Assembly (NCBI RefSeq): GCF_009996735.1
Contig: NZ_JAACYI010000017.1
Location: forward strand, 1 to 64,000
Reading direction: 5' to 3'
From: Cellulomonas sp. APG4
GTDB lineage: Bacteria > Actinomycetota > Actinomycetes > Actinomycetales > Cellulomonadaceae
DNA: 64,000 bases
Within the stretch, counting starts at the first letter, position 1, and each line of letters begins with the position of its first letter. The notes under the pieces are model-generated. The model was not told where the DNA came from. It worked only from the letters and a program-made list of their open reading frames with translations, and searched no databases. A program made the position numbers and the translations under genes. This document shows positions 1-8,973 of this stretch, piece by piece.

Positions 1-3000
1 GTTCCGCGCCCCAGGACGGCGTCGCCGCGGCCGGCGTCGCGGGAGCGGCGGGCGCCGCGGACGGCTGCCACGGGGTCGGCACCTCGGGGGCCATCGGCAC
101 CTCGGCGACCGGAGCGGGCTGCTGCGCGGGCGCCTCGGGCTGCGCGTGCGCACCGTCCGAGCTTCCCCAGGCGGACTGCCGCACCGGGCTCGCCGTGGGG
201 CTGAAGCCGGTCGGGATCGGCGCGAAGCCGGTCTGGATCGTGGGCTCGGCGGGAGCCGCCTCGGGTGCCGGGGCCTCGTCCTCACGACGCTTGCGACCGA
301 ACCAGCCGCGCTTCTTCTTGCCCTTGCCGGAGTCGGCCGCCGGCTGCTGCGCGGCGGGCTGCGGAGCCGGGACCGGAGCGGCCGGGGCGGCGGGCTGCGC
401 CGCGACCGGGCCCCACGCGGGCGCCGACGAGGTCGCGGGTGCGGGCTCGGCGTCGACCGCCGGACCCGTCGGGGCGGACCATGCGGCCGACGGCGACCAC
501 GCGGGCTCCGTCGGCGCACCCCACGTCGAGGGGTCCGCCTGCGCAGCGGCGGGGCCGGGCTGCTCGGTCGGCTGCCACGGCTCCGCGGCGGGGGCCTCGG
601 TCGGCTGCCACGGCTCGGCGGCGGGGGCCTCGTCCCGGTGCTCGGCGACGGGCTCGGCCTGAGGCGCCGACGGCGGCCAGGTCGCGTCGGTCGCGGGGGG
701 CCACGGGACGTCGTCGGCGACGGGCTGATGGACCTCGGTCGCGTCACGGTCCCAGACGGCGGCCGCGGCCGTCCCTGCGTCCCAGGCGGGGGCCGCGGGC
801 TGCGCCTCGGCGGCCGGGGCCTCGGGCTCGGCCCACGCGGGGGCGTGCTCCGCGGAGTCCTCGACCGGCTCGACGGCCGGGACCGTCCAGGTCTGCTCGG
901 CGACCTCCTCGGGCACGTAGGCGTGCCGGCCGAAGTACGGGATCTCCTCGTCCTCGTCGGCGGCCTCGGCCACCGGCTGCGGCAGGGGCTCCTGCGGCGT
1001 CCAGCGCGCCGACTCGGGCCCCTCGACGACCACGGCGGGGGCACCCGGGGCGAACACCGGGTCGCCGTAGCTCTCCTCGTCCTCGACCAGCGCCGGGATC
1101 ACGAACGCGGGCTGCTCGTCGACGGGCTCGGGCTCGGGCTGCGAGGCCTCGGCCGCCGTCGGCTCGGCCGCGGGCGAACGACCGAAGAAGGCCGCGGCCG
1201 CGGCGAGACGCTCGGCGCCGTCCGTCTGCTCGCCGGCGGACGGGCGGTCCTCGGTGGCCTCGTCGCCGTGCTCGACGCGCACCGCGGCGGCCGCGAGCTC
1301 CGCGCGCCGCGACCGGAACCCGGTGAACATCGCGGCACGGCCCTCGGGCGCCGCGGGAGCGGACGCCGCCGCAGGCGCCGAAGGGGCGGCCGGAGGGAGC
1401 ATCGGGCTCGTGGGCTGACGCGTGGGCAGCGCGGTCCCCGACTCGACCACCGGCGGGGTGGGCCCGGCGGGCTGACGGGGGGGCAGGGCGGGGCCCGCCT
1501 CGGCGGGCGTCCGGAGGGGGAGGCTGCCGGTGTCCGTCGGTCGACGGGTCGGCAGCGCTGCCGCAGGAGCCTCGGTGGGGGCCGCGGGCACCTCGGGCGT
1601 GGGCTCGACGTGACGGCGCACGAGCGGCGGCGCCGACGCGTCGACCACGGGCGGCGTCCAGACCTCCTCGTCGTCCAGCGTGACGCCCGCGAAGGCCTCG
1701 GCGCGGGGCGCGAGGGGGATCGACGGGGCGGCCGCGGCGTCGTCGGCGTCGCGGTCGTAGCTGCTGGGGGCGGGCGCGCCACGGTCCGCGGGCACGGACC
1801 GGCGACGGGGCAGGCCGTGCTGCGTGGTGCCGTCGGTGAGGGCCGCGAGGTCGACCTCCTCCGCGGGGTTCTGCTCGGAGCCCACCGAACCCGGAGCGAC
1901 GTCCTGCACGTGCGCGGGCGCCGGCGCGTACTCGGCCTCGTGGACGACCTCGGCCGCCTGCTCGGGCAGGACGAACCGCTCGGGCTGGGCAGCCACCTGC
2001 GTGGGCGGCGTGAACGGGATCGACGCGGCGTCGACGAAGAGCACGATCGGCATGCGCACCGTCACGAGCGTTCCCGTGCCCTGCGGGCCGCGGGCCAGCT
2101 CGACGCGCGCGCCGAGGCGCGCGGCGATGCGACCGACCACGAAGAGGCCCAGGCGCTGCGAGCCGAGCACGTCGCCGGCCGACGTCGTCGCGATCTTCGT
2201 GTTGGCCTCGGCGAGCTCGTCGGGCGTCATGCCCAGGCCCTGGTCGAGCACGGTGATGAGGACCCAGTCCTCCTCGACACCCGTCGAGACGTGCACGGGC
2301 GTGCCCGGGTCGGAGAAGACGGTCGCGTTCTCGAGGATCTCGGCGAGCATGTGCGCGGCGGGCAGGGCCGTGTGACCGAGCATCGCCGGGTCCACCGGCA
2401 GGTCGAGCTGGATGCGCTCGTAGTGCTCGATCTCCGACGAGGCGGTGCGGATGACGTCCGACGTGGGCAGCGGGTCCCGCAGACGGCGGCCCGTGTCGAT
2501 GCCCGCGAGCACGAGGAGCGACTCGGCGTTGCGGCGCATCCGGGTGGCGAGGTGGTCGAGGCGGAACAGGTCGGCCAGGGTCTTCGGGTCCTCCTCCGAG
2601 CGCTCGAGCGCGTCGATGAAGGACAGCTGGCGGTTGAGGAGCACCTGGTCGCGGCGGGCGACGTTGACGAACATCTCCGCGATCGAGCCACGCAGCGCGG
2701 CCTGCTCCTGGGCGACCTGGATGGTCGTCGCGTTGACGTCGTTGAACGCGGTCGCGAGCTGGCCGATCTCGTCGCGGCTGTCGACGGGGATCGTGGTCAG
2801 CTTCAGGTCAGGTCCCTGACCGGGGATCGCCACCTGGTCGACGAGTCGCGGCAGCTCCTCGCGGACGGTGCCGGCGGCCTCGGTGAGTCGCCGCAGCGGG
2901 TTGACGATCTGGCGGGCGATGGCGAACGCGACGACGATCGACGCGACCACCGCGGCGAGCGAGATCGCGATGGTCAGGATGGCCGTGCGCAGCTCGGCGC

Positions 3001-3916
3001 CCGCCACCTCGTTGGCGCGTGCGGTGGCCGCGCGGCGCAGCTCGTTCTGCACGGGGTCGAGGGCCTCGACCTCCTCGCCCGCGCGCTCGACCCAGTCGGC
3101 CGCCTCGACGAAGTCGAGGTTCTGGTTACGACCCGTCGCGATCAGGGTGCGGAAGCTGTCGTAGGACTGGTTGTCGCGGAACGAGGCACCGAGCCGCGGG
3201 ACCTCGACCTGGTCGCCGAGGTCGAGGTTCGCGACCGCCTCGATCGCGGTCGTGTGCTGCAGGTCCGTCGCAGGGAAGAGCGTCGACAGGAAGACCAGGT
3301 CCGAGTCCTGGCGCTCGCTGCCGCGGAGCACCTCCGCGCCGAGCACCTGCTCCTCGAGGTAGGACTCGGCGAGGATCGCGACCTCGGTGTGCGCGTCCAG
3401 GATCTGCGCGAGGCGACGGTCGTCGAGGCCGTCCGCCATGCGCTGCGGCAGCACGATGACGGCGTCGATGTTGCGCGAGAAGTCGTTGAGGACGGGGCGC
3501 ACGCCGACGGCGCGGCTCTCGACGCGGCTGCGGACGTCGTCGAGGCGCGAGAGGGACGTGTACATGTCGTCGATCGCCGCCTCGACCGAGGGGTCGAGGG
3601 CGGAGAAGTTCACGCGGTCGGCGGAGCGCCGGAAAGCCTGCAGGGCGTCGGTGGTCTGGGCACGGGCCGCGTCGACCTGCTCACGCACGGCGTCGTCACC
3701 CGCGAGGTACTGCAGCGAGACACGACGCTCCTCCTGCAGGGCCGTCGCGACCTCGCGGGACTCCTGGACCGCGGAGAGCAGCGAGGTCATGGTGCGCGAC
3801 GTCTGCGCCGCCTGCACCGCGTCGAGCGAGACGACGCCGGCGAGGACGAAGAGGACGAGCACAGGCACCGACAGGGCCGCGAGGACCTTCCCGCGGATAC
3901 CCAACCTGCGAAGCAT
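1..3916 (-). CDS. Nitrate/nitrite-sensor-type histidine kinase, CvnA-like (3' end outside window)
   Basis: Membrane sensor kinase of the actinobacterial conservon (CvnA) class. The ATG at 3916 follows GAAGGAGAC, a strong ribosome binding site. Visible in order: transmembrane helix about residues 11-30; extracytoplasmic all-helical NIT-type sensor to about 305; second helix about 310-332; HAMP; a DHp-like helix with LDHLATRMRRN near 450; HATPase with N box (EILENA, near 522), G1 (DQGLGM, near 558) and G2 (GLFVVGRIA, near 588). From about 620 to beyond 1305 the chain is Pro/Ala/Trp-rich and looks disordered, with a basic patch near 1200 (GKGKKKRGWFGRKRRED). No stop codon occurs before the window edge. 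In known conservons CvnB (roadblock), CvnC (DUF742) and CvnD (GTPase) follow, so they are predicted just off the left edge. Confidence 0.88.
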   Translation of the reverse strand, partial: MLRRLGIRGKVLAALSVPVLVLFVLAGVVSLDAVQAAQTSRTMTSLLSAVQESREVATALQEERRVSLQYLAGDDAVREQVDAARAQTTDALQAFRRSADRVNFSALDPSVEAAIDDMYTSLSRLDDVRSRVESRAVGVRPVLNDFSRNIDAVIVLPQRMADGLDDRRLAQILDAHTEVAILAESYLEEQVLGAEVLRGSERQDSDLVFLSTLFPATDLQHTTAIEAVANLDLGDQVEVPRLGASFRDNQSYDSFRTLIATGRNQNLDFVEAADWVERAGEEVEALDPVQNELRRAATARANEVAGAELRTAILTIAISLAAVVASIVVAFAIARQIVNPLRRLTEAAGTVREELPRLVDQVAIPGQGPDLKLTTIPVDSRDEIGQLATAFNDVNATTIQVAQEQAALRGSIAEMFVNVARRDQVLLNRQLSFIDALERSEEDPKTLADLFRLDHLATRMRRNAESLLVLAGIDTGRRLRDPLPTSDVIRTASSEIEHYERIQLDLPVDPAMLGHTALPAAHMLAEILENATVFSDPGTPVHVSTGVEEDWVLITVLDQGLGMTPDELAEANTKIATTSAGDVLGSQRLGLFVVGRIAARLGARVELARGPQGTGTLVTVRMPIVLFVDAASIPFTPPTQVAAQPERFVLPEQAAEVVHEAEYAPAPAHVQDVAPGSVGSEQNPAEEVDLAALTDGTTQHGLPRRRSVPADRGAPAPSSYDRDADDAAAAPSIPLAPRAEAFAGVTLDDEEVWTPPVVDASAPPLVRRHVEPTPEVPAAPTEAPAAALPTRRPTDTGSLPLRTPAEAGPALPPRQPAGPTPPVVESGTALPTRQPTSPMLPPAAPSAPAAASAPAAPEGRAAMFTGFRSRRAELAAAAVRVEHGDEATEDRPSAGEQTDGAERLAAAAAFFGRSPAAEPTAAEASQPEPEPVDEQPAFVIPALVEDEESYGDPVFAPGAPAVVVEGPESARWTPQEPLPQPVAEAADEDEEIPYFGRHAYVPEEVAEQTWTVPAVEPVEDSAEHAPAWAEPEAPAAEAQPAAPAWDAGTAAAAVWDRDATEVHQPVADDVPWPPATDATWPPSAPQAEPVAEHRDEAPAAEPWQPTEAPAAEPWQPTEQPGPAAAQADPSTWGAPTEPAWSPSAAWSAPTGPAVDAEPAPATSSAPAWGPVAAQPAAPAAPVPAPQPAAQQPAADSGKGKKKRGWFGRKRREDEAPAPEAAPAEPTIQTGFAPIPTGFSPTASPVRQSAWGSSDGAHAQPEAPAQQPAPVAEVPMAPEVPTPWQPSAAPAAPATPAAATPSWGAE

Positions 3917-4101
3917 GGTGTCTCCTTCACTGTGCGATGTGCGCACACCGCACGAGGTGCTGGACGACGACATGGAGCGTCAGCCCTGCCGTCCGAGACA
4001 ACATCGGCCCGCACCCTGTCCGGCATTAGGCCGAAGCACGAACCGGATCGCCCGCGCCACACGATATAGGTCGTTTTTCACCCGCCTGCAACAATTCTCC
4101 C

Positions 4102-5076
4102 GTGCGAATCGTCACGGCAGCTCGACCGGGCGGGCCCGAGGTCCTCGGCCCCGCTGACGTACCGGACCCTGTGGCCGCGCCCCACGAGGTGGTGATCGAC
4201 GTGGTCGCGGCGGGCGTGAACAACGCTGACCTGCTGCAACGCGCAGGCCACTACCCACCGCCGCCCGGGGCCCCGTTCTGGCCGGGGCTCGAGGTCTCCG
4301 GACGCGTGAGCGCCGTGGGCGGCGACGTCACGCGGTGGCGCGTCGGGGACCACGTGTGCGCGCTGCTCGACGGCGGGGGCTACGCCGCGCGTGTCGCCGT
4401 CAGCGCGGCACAGGTGCTCCCCGCGCCCCTCGGCGTCTCCCTCGTCGAGGCCGCTGCTCTCCCCGAGGCGCTGTGCACGGCCCTGTCGACGTTCGACGCG
4501 GCCCGGCTCACCGAGGGCGAGACGCTCCTGGTGCACGGCGGCTCGGGCGGCGTGGGCCACCTGGCCGTGCAGGTGGGCCGCGCGCTGGGCGCGCGCGTCC
4601 TGACCACCGCGGGTGGGCCCGAGCGCGCCGAGCGGTGCCGCGCGCTGGGCGCCGAGGTCGTGATCGACCACCGCTCCGAGGACTTCGTCGAACGCGTCCG
4701 TCAGGTGACGGACGGCCGCGGGGCCGACGTCGTCCTGGACGTGGTGGGGGCCGCGTACCTGGGCCGCAACCTCGACGCGCTCGCGACGGGCGGCCGCCTC
4801 GCGGTCATCGGCATGCAGAAGGGGCGCCGCGGCGAGCTCGACCTGGGCACCCTGCTGACCACGCGGGCGACGGTGCTGGGCACGACGCTGCGCTCACGCC
4901 CGCCCGCCGAGAAGGCCCGGATCGTCACCGACGTCGAGTCGCGCCTGTGGACCGCGGTGACCCGCGGAGAGATCCGTCCGGTGGTGCACGCGCGCATCCC
5001 CCTCGACGAGGCGGAGCGGGCCCATCGCCTCATGGCCTCGGGCGAGGTGTTCGGCAAGGTGCTGCTCGAGCCCTGA
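4102..5076 (+). CDS. NAD(P)H:quinone oxidoreductase, zinc-independent MDR family (PIG3/QOR-like)
   Basis: 324-residue medium-chain dehydrogenase/reductase of the quinone oxidoreductase branch, which reduces quinones with NADPH in the cytosol. The N-terminal GroES-like fold contains the GVNNADLLQRAGHYPPP segment typical of the PIG3/TIGR02824 group. The nucleotide-binding site is HGGSGGVGHLAVQ near residue 150, and DVVLDVVGAAYLGRN follows. The cysteine cluster of zinc alcohol dehydrogenases is absent. The GTG start has no Shine-Dalgarno sequence but is preceded by AACAAT exactly 6 nt upstream, which suggests a leaderless mRNA. It diverges from the sensor kinase gene across a 185-nt gap. The physiological substrate is unknown. 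Confidence 0.88.
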   Translation: MRIVTAARPGGPEVLGPADVPDPVAAPHEVVIDVVAAGVNNADLLQRAGHYPPPPGAPFWPGLEVSGRVSAVGGDVTRWRVGDHVCALLDGGGYAARVAVSAAQVLPAPLGVSLVEAAALPEALCTALSTFDAARLTEGETLLVHGGSGGVGHLAVQVGRALGARVLTTAGGPERAERCRALGAEVVIDHRSEDFVERVRQVTDGRGADVVLDVVGAAYLGRNLDALATGGRLAVIGMQKGRRGELDLGTLLTTRATVLGTTLRSRPPAEKARIVTDVESRLWTAVTRGEIRPVVHARIPLDEAERAHRLMASGEVFGKVLLEP

Positions 5077-5091
5077 CCCGGGCCCCACCGG

Positions 5092-6336
5092 TCAGGTGGT
5101 GCTGTCGAGGAGTCCGCGGGCGAGGGCCGGGGCGAGCACGGGTGTGAGCGGGAGCCGCGGGATCAGGGTGGCCTGGACCGCGTGGTAGAGGTCGGCCTTG
5201 CCGCCCCAGACCGTGCGCGAGACCTCGCCGTCGGGCGCGAGCTCGTGCCACCAGGAACCGCCGTCGTGGTCGAGGAAGTGCGTGGCCGCGTGGTCCCACC
5301 ACGTGCGGTACCAGGCGTCGTAGCGCGGGTCCCCCGTCACCGCGTGCAGCGCGGCAGCCGCACCGAGCGCCTCGCAGAGCACCCAGTGCATCCGCTCACG
5401 CACCACGGGGCGTCCCTGCCAGTCGACCGTGTAGACGAAGCCCTCGGCCCCGTCGACCGACCAGCCCTCGCGCACCGAGGCGTCGAAGAGCGCGGCCGCG
5501 TCCTCGACGGCCCACGTGGGTGCCGGGCGCCCCGCGACCTCGAGCGCGGCGCGCACGTGCAGGGTCAGCCGGGCCCACTCGAGCCAGTGGCCGACGGTCG
5601 CGCCGTAGGGACGGAACGGGTGCGCCGGGGCGTCGCGGTTGTACTCGAGGTCGGGCACCCAGTGCGGGTCGAAGTGCTCGGGGATGCGCCACTGGTTCCC
5701 GCGTGCGAACCCGTGCACCACGCGCTCGGTGATGCGCGCCGCACGGTCGAGCCACGCGAGGTCGCCCGTGACGTCGGCCGCGGCGAGGTACGCCTCGACC
5801 GTGTGCATGTTCGCGTTGACGCCGCGGTAGGCCTCGCACGTCGTGAAGGTGCGGTCCCACGACTCGACGACCATGCCGGCGTCGTCGTCCCAGAAGTGCG
5901 CGAGCTGCACCGCGAGCGCGTCGTCGAGCAGCTCGCGCGCGCCGGGCCGGCCGGCCGCGACCGCACTGGCGGTCGCGAGCACGACGAACGCGTGCGGGTA
6001 GGCGTCCTTGAGGGTGTGCTCGTCCGCGACGGCCCCACCCACGCCCACCGCCGAGAACCAGCCTCCGTGCTCGCGGTCGCGGAACGGGCCCGCGAGCGCC
6101 GCGACGCCGTGATCCGCGAGCGCACCCGCCCCGGGACGTCCGAGCAGCGCACCGAGCGACTGCACGTACGTCATGCGGCATGTGATCCACAGCTCGCTCG
6201 GGCCCTCCTCGAGCCGGCCGCGCTCGTCGAGGCGCCCGAACCCCTCCGCGGTGCGGGCTGCGCGGCCGAAGGCGAGCAGACGGTCCGTCTCGCCCTCGAG
6301 CCAGCGGCGGTGGGCGGCAGACGAAAGCCAGGTCAT
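5092..6336 (-). CDS. AGE-family sugar epimerase/isomerase (mannose isomerase or N-acylglucosamine 2-epimerase type)
   Basis: 414-residue protein with an (alpha/alpha)6-barrel fold. Family landmarks are NANMHTVEAYLAAAD (His in the NxNMHxxE motif), HPFRPYGATVGHWLEWARL, ERMHWVLCEALGAAAAL and the C-terminal KADLYHAVQA with its conserved His. These residues in the AGE superfamily catalyse 2-epimerisation of N-acylglucosamine or cellobiose, or mannose/fructose isomerisation of the YihS type. The length and lack of an ATP-binding region fit the mannose-isomerase-like group better, but the substrate cannot be fixed from sequence. The open frame extends 40 codons further upstream; ATG 6336 was chosen because it has GGAG about 8 nt before it and begins at the conserved domain. 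It converges on the quinone oxidoreductase gene 15 nt away. Confidence 0.85.
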   Translation of the reverse strand: MTWLSSAAHRRWLEGETDRLLAFGRAARTAEGFGRLDERGRLEEGPSELWITCRMTYVQSLGALLGRPGAGALADHGVAALAGPFRDREHGGWFSAVGVGGAVADEHTLKDAYPHAFVVLATASAVAAGRPGARELLDDALAVQLAHFWDDDAGMVVESWDRTFTTCEAYRGVNANMHTVEAYLAAADVTGDLAWLDRAARITERVVHGFARGNQWRIPEHFDPHWVPDLEYNRDAPAHPFRPYGATVGHWLEWARLTLHVRAALEVAGRPAPTWAVEDAAALFDASVREGWSVDGAEGFVYTVDWQGRPVVRERMHWVLCEALGAAAALHAVTGDPRYDAWYRTWWDHAATHFLDHDGGSWWHELAPDGEVSRTVWGGKADLYHAVQATLIPRLPLTPVLAPALARGLLDSTT

Positions 6337-6464
6337 CGAGGGCTCCACAGGTCGACCGGGACGGGCGACCGGTGTGCGGCAGCGCCCGACAGGGCCGCGT
6401 CGGCGCGGACCCGCCGTCACGCTACCGGGCGCGGACCGGGCCGCCCGTGGGGACAATGGGAGGC

Positions 6465-7034
6465 ATGAGTGACGCCGACGCGACGCCCCGGGCCGCCGAC
6501 GAGCACCGCGCCCCCGCGCCCGGCGCCGAGGGACCCGACCCGGAGCGACGCGACGCGGCGCGCGCGGACGAGGTACCCGACGCGACGTTCGTGGGCCAGC
6601 CGGCCAAGGTGATGCGCATCGGCACCATGGTCAAGCAGCTGCTCGAGGAGGTGCGCAACGCCCCGCTCGACGAGGCTGCGCGCGGCCGCCTCGCCGAGGT
6701 GCACGACAGGTCGCTGCGCGAGCTCGAGGACGGTCTCTCACCCGATCTGGTGGACGAGCTCCGGCGCATCACCCTGCCGTTCTCGGACGACGCGAACCCC
6801 TCGGACGCCGAGCTGCGTGTCGCCCAGGCCCAGCTCGTCGGCTGGCTCGAGGGCCTGTTCCACGGCCTGCAGACGGCGCTGGTCGCGCAGGAGATGTCGA
6901 CCCGGGCCCAGCTCGCCCAGATGCGCCGCGCCCTGCCCCCGGGCACGGTCGTCCCGCCCGACGCCGGCACGGCCCTCCCGCCCGGCGCGAGCCCCGGCTC
7001 GCCCGACGAGCGCCACCCGGGGCAGTACCTCTAG
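6465..7034 (+). CDS. bpa: Bacterial proteasome activator Bpa/PafE (DUF2587)
   Basis: ATP-independent ring activator of the 20S proteasome, in the family described in Mycobacterium as Bpa or PafE. The 189-residue product has an acidic, disordered first 45 residues and then the conserved helical core (QPAKVMRIGTMVKQLLEEVR, LRRITLPFSDD, LRVAQAQLVGWLEGLFHGLQ). It ends in GQYL, the HbYX-like C-terminus that docks in the proteasome alpha ring and opens the gate. ATG 6465 is preferred over ATG 6456 because GACAAT lies 7 nt before it, a leaderless-type signal. This implies that the organism has a 20S proteasome, whose genes are outside the window. The stop codon overlaps the stop of the converging EamA gene. 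Confidence 0.92.
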   Translation: MSDADATPRAADEHRAPAPGAEGPDPERRDAARADEVPDATFVGQPAKVMRIGTMVKQLLEEVRNAPLDEAARGRLAEVHDRSLRELEDGLSPDLVDELRRITLPFSDDANPSDAELRVAQAQLVGWLEGLFHGLQTALVAQEMSTRAQLAQMRRALPPGTVVPPDAGTALPPGASPGSPDERHPGQYL

Positions 7035-7915
7035 TCCTGGCCCGCGGGCCGTGGACGACGCCGCACCGAGGTCAGCGCGATCGCGGCGGAGACGAGCACG
7101 AGGCCGACGACGTCGAGCGGGTGCGGCCACTGGCGCAGCACGACCGCGCCGATGACCGCCGCCGTCGCCGGGAGCATCGCGAGCAGCACGGCGAACGTCG
7201 CCGCGCTCACCTTGCGCAGCACCACCTGCTCGAGCGCGTAGGGGACCACTGACGAGAGCACCGCGATGCCGAGCACCGCCAGCAGCAGTCCCGGGTCGGC
7301 GAAGGCGGCACCGCTGCGCGGCGCGAGGACCGGCGCCCACGCGAGCGCGCCCACGGCCATCGCGACGGACAGCCGCGTCACGCCGTCGCCCCGCAACGCC
7401 ATCCGCCGCCCGAGCAGGATGTACCCGGCCCAGCACGCGGCGGCGAGCAGGATCAGCACGAGCCCCTGCGTCGCCTCGGGCCCGCCGAGCGAGAGGGTCA
7501 CCCCCGCGAGCAGCACGACGCCGACGGCGGCCAGGGCGATCCCGGCGCGCTCGCGCCAGCCGCGGCCCGTGATCGCCGCGACCGCCACCGGGCCGATGAA
7601 CTCGATCGCGACGGCGGTGCCGAGCGGCAGCCGTGCGATCGCGAGGTAGAAGACGATGTTCATCGTCGCGAGCGTCAGGCCGAACGCGGCCGCGGCGCGC
7701 AGGTCGGCCCCGCTCCAGCGCGCACGCCACGGCCGGCGCCACGCGAGCAGCACTGCCGCCGCGGCCACGAGACGCAGCCACCCCACCTGGGCGGCCCCGA
7801 GGCGGGCGAAGAGCCCCACCGCGAGCGCGGCCCCGAGGTACTGGCTGAGCCCCGAGACGACGAAGAGCGCCGGTGCCGGGACGCGGCCCACCAGGTGGCC
7901 GGGGCGCGGGATCAC
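7031..7915 (-). CDS. EamA/DMT-family metabolite exporter, RhtA-like
   Basis: 294-residue integral membrane protein with about ten predicted helices in two homologous five-helix halves, as in the drug/metabolite transporter superfamily. Conserved pieces are NIVFYLAIARLPLGTAVAIE in the first half and VLSSVVPYALEQVVLRKVS in the second, the pattern of RhtA-type threonine/homoserine exporters. The substrate is not determinable. The GTG start is preceded by TAGCCT exactly 6 nt upstream (7922-7927) with no ribosome binding site, the leaderless pattern seen repeatedly here. Its TAG stop and that of bpa share the tetranucleotide CTAG at 7031-7034. A terminator hairpin of the sugar transporter operon lies just upstream. 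Confidence 0.88.
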   Translation of the reverse strand: MIPRPGHLVGRVPAPALFVVSGLSQYLGAALAVGLFARLGAAQVGWLRLVAAAAVLLAWRRPWRARWSGADLRAAAAFGLTLATMNIVFYLAIARLPLGTAVAIEFIGPVAVAAITGRGWRERAGIALAAVGVVLLAGVTLSLGGPEATQGLVLILLAAACWAGYILLGRRMALRGDGVTRLSVAMAVGALAWAPVLAPRSGAAFADPGLLLAVLGIAVLSSVVPYALEQVVLRKVSAATFAVLLAMLPATAAVIGAVVLRQWPHPLDVVGLVLVSAAIALTSVRRRPRPAGQD

Positions 7916-7928
7916 CGGGCCAGGCTAG

Positions 7929-7975
7929 GCGCACGTCGGCCGGTGGCCCGCAGCGGACCACCGGCCGACGTGCGC
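7929..7975 (-). terminator. Strong hairpin terminator after sugar ABC operon
   Basis: A perfect 18-bp inverted repeat (7929-7946 with 7958-7975) closes an 11-nt loop. It lies 11 nt beyond the stop of the last permease gene and before the leaderless EamA gene, so it probably ends the lacI/agl-like operon. There is no U-tract, as is common for high-GC actinobacterial terminators. Confidence 0.75.
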
Positions 7976-7986
7976 GTGGGCTGGGC

Positions 7987-8973
7987 TCAGCCCTTGACCG
8001 ACCCCGCGAGCAGCCCGCGGACGAAGTAGCGCTGCAGGCTCAGGAAGACGATCACGGGAACCACCATCGAGATGAACGCACCCGCCGAGAGGAGGTGCCA
8101 CGTCTGCCCGCGCGTGCCGGCGAGCTCGGCGATGTGCACCGTGAGCGGTCGTACGTCCTGGGCGGAGCCGAAGACGAGGGCCACGAGCAGGTCGTTCCAC
8201 ACCCACAGGAACTGGAAGATCGCGAAGGCGGCGATCGCCGGTACCAGCAGGGGCAGCAGCACCTGGAAGAAGATCTTGACGTGACCCGCGCCGTCCACGC
8301 GGGCCGCCTCGACGAGCGACGGCGGGATGTCCTTCATGAAGTTGTGCAGCAGGAAGATCGCGAGCGGCAGCGCGAAGATCGAGTGCGAGAGCCACACCGT
8401 CCAGAACGAGCCCGCCAGCCCCCAGTCGACGTACTGCGTGAGCAGCGGGATGAGGGTGATCTGGATGGGCACGATCTGCAGCGCGAACACCGCGACGAAG
8501 AGGACGTCGCGGCCGCGGAAGTCGATCCACGCGAAGGCGTACGCCGCGAGGAGCGCGATGCTGATCGGGATGAACACCGCCGGCAGCGTGATGACCAGCG
8601 AGTTCACGAAGTAGTCCGCGAGGTTCGTGGACCCCGTCATCGCGTCGCTGTAGTTCTGCAGCGTGAACGTGAACCCGGTCTCGCTGTCGAACGGGTTGAG
8701 CGCATTCCACCAGCCGTTGTCGCGGATGGCCCCGGACGGCCGGAACGAGGTCACGAGCAGGCCGAAGGTCGGGACCGTCCACAGCAAAGCGATCACGATC
8801 GCGATGCCGGAGGCCCAGGGGTTGGACAACCGCTGCTTGGCGAGCGTGCCGAGCTGCCGGCGTGACGTGCGACCGGACTTCCGTCCCGTGTCGACACCCG
8901 GGGCCGTGCCGCCTTCGACCTCGTCCGGCTCGGCCTTCTCGAACGCCTGCGGGGGAGGGGGCGTCGTGGTCAT
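7987..8973 (-). CDS. Sugar ABC transporter permease, MalG/AglG-like (CUT1)
   Basis: 328-residue inner-membrane permease of the CUT1 binding-protein-dependent family. A roughly 50-residue cytoplasmic N-terminal extension precedes the first helix. The EAA loop that contacts the ATPase is EAARVDGAGHVKIFFQVLLP near residue 223. The region around GFTFTLQNYSDAMTG resembles alpha-glucoside permeases (AglG). The ATG overlaps the stop of the upstream permease gene by 4 nt (ATGA), indicating translational coupling. No ATPase gene is in the cluster, so a shared MsiK-type ATPase is inferred, as known in Streptomyces. The exact sugar is uncertain. Confidence 0.9.
   Translation of the reverse strand: MTTTPPPPQAFEKAEPDEVEGGTAPGVDTGRKSGRTSRRQLGTLAKQRLSNPWASGIAIVIALLWTVPTFGLLVTSFRPSGAIRDNGWWNALNPFDSETGFTFTLQNYSDAMTGSTNLADYFVNSLVITLPAVFIPISIALLAAYAFAWIDFRGRDVLFVAVFALQIVPIQITLIPLLTQYVDWGLAGSFWTVWLSHSIFALPLAIFLLHNFMKDIPPSLVEAARVDGAGHVKIFFQVLLPLLVPAIAAFAIFQFLWVWNDLLVALVFGSAQDVRPLTVHIAELAGTRGQTWHLLSAGAFISMVVPVIVFLSLQRYFVRGLLAGSVKG

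Noticed and set aside
146-4069. Long plus-strand open frame of 1307 codons opposite the sensor kinase
   Set aside because: Low-complexity Arg/Gly translation without domains; the minus strand carries clear NIT/HAMP/HATPase motifs and a ribosome binding site.
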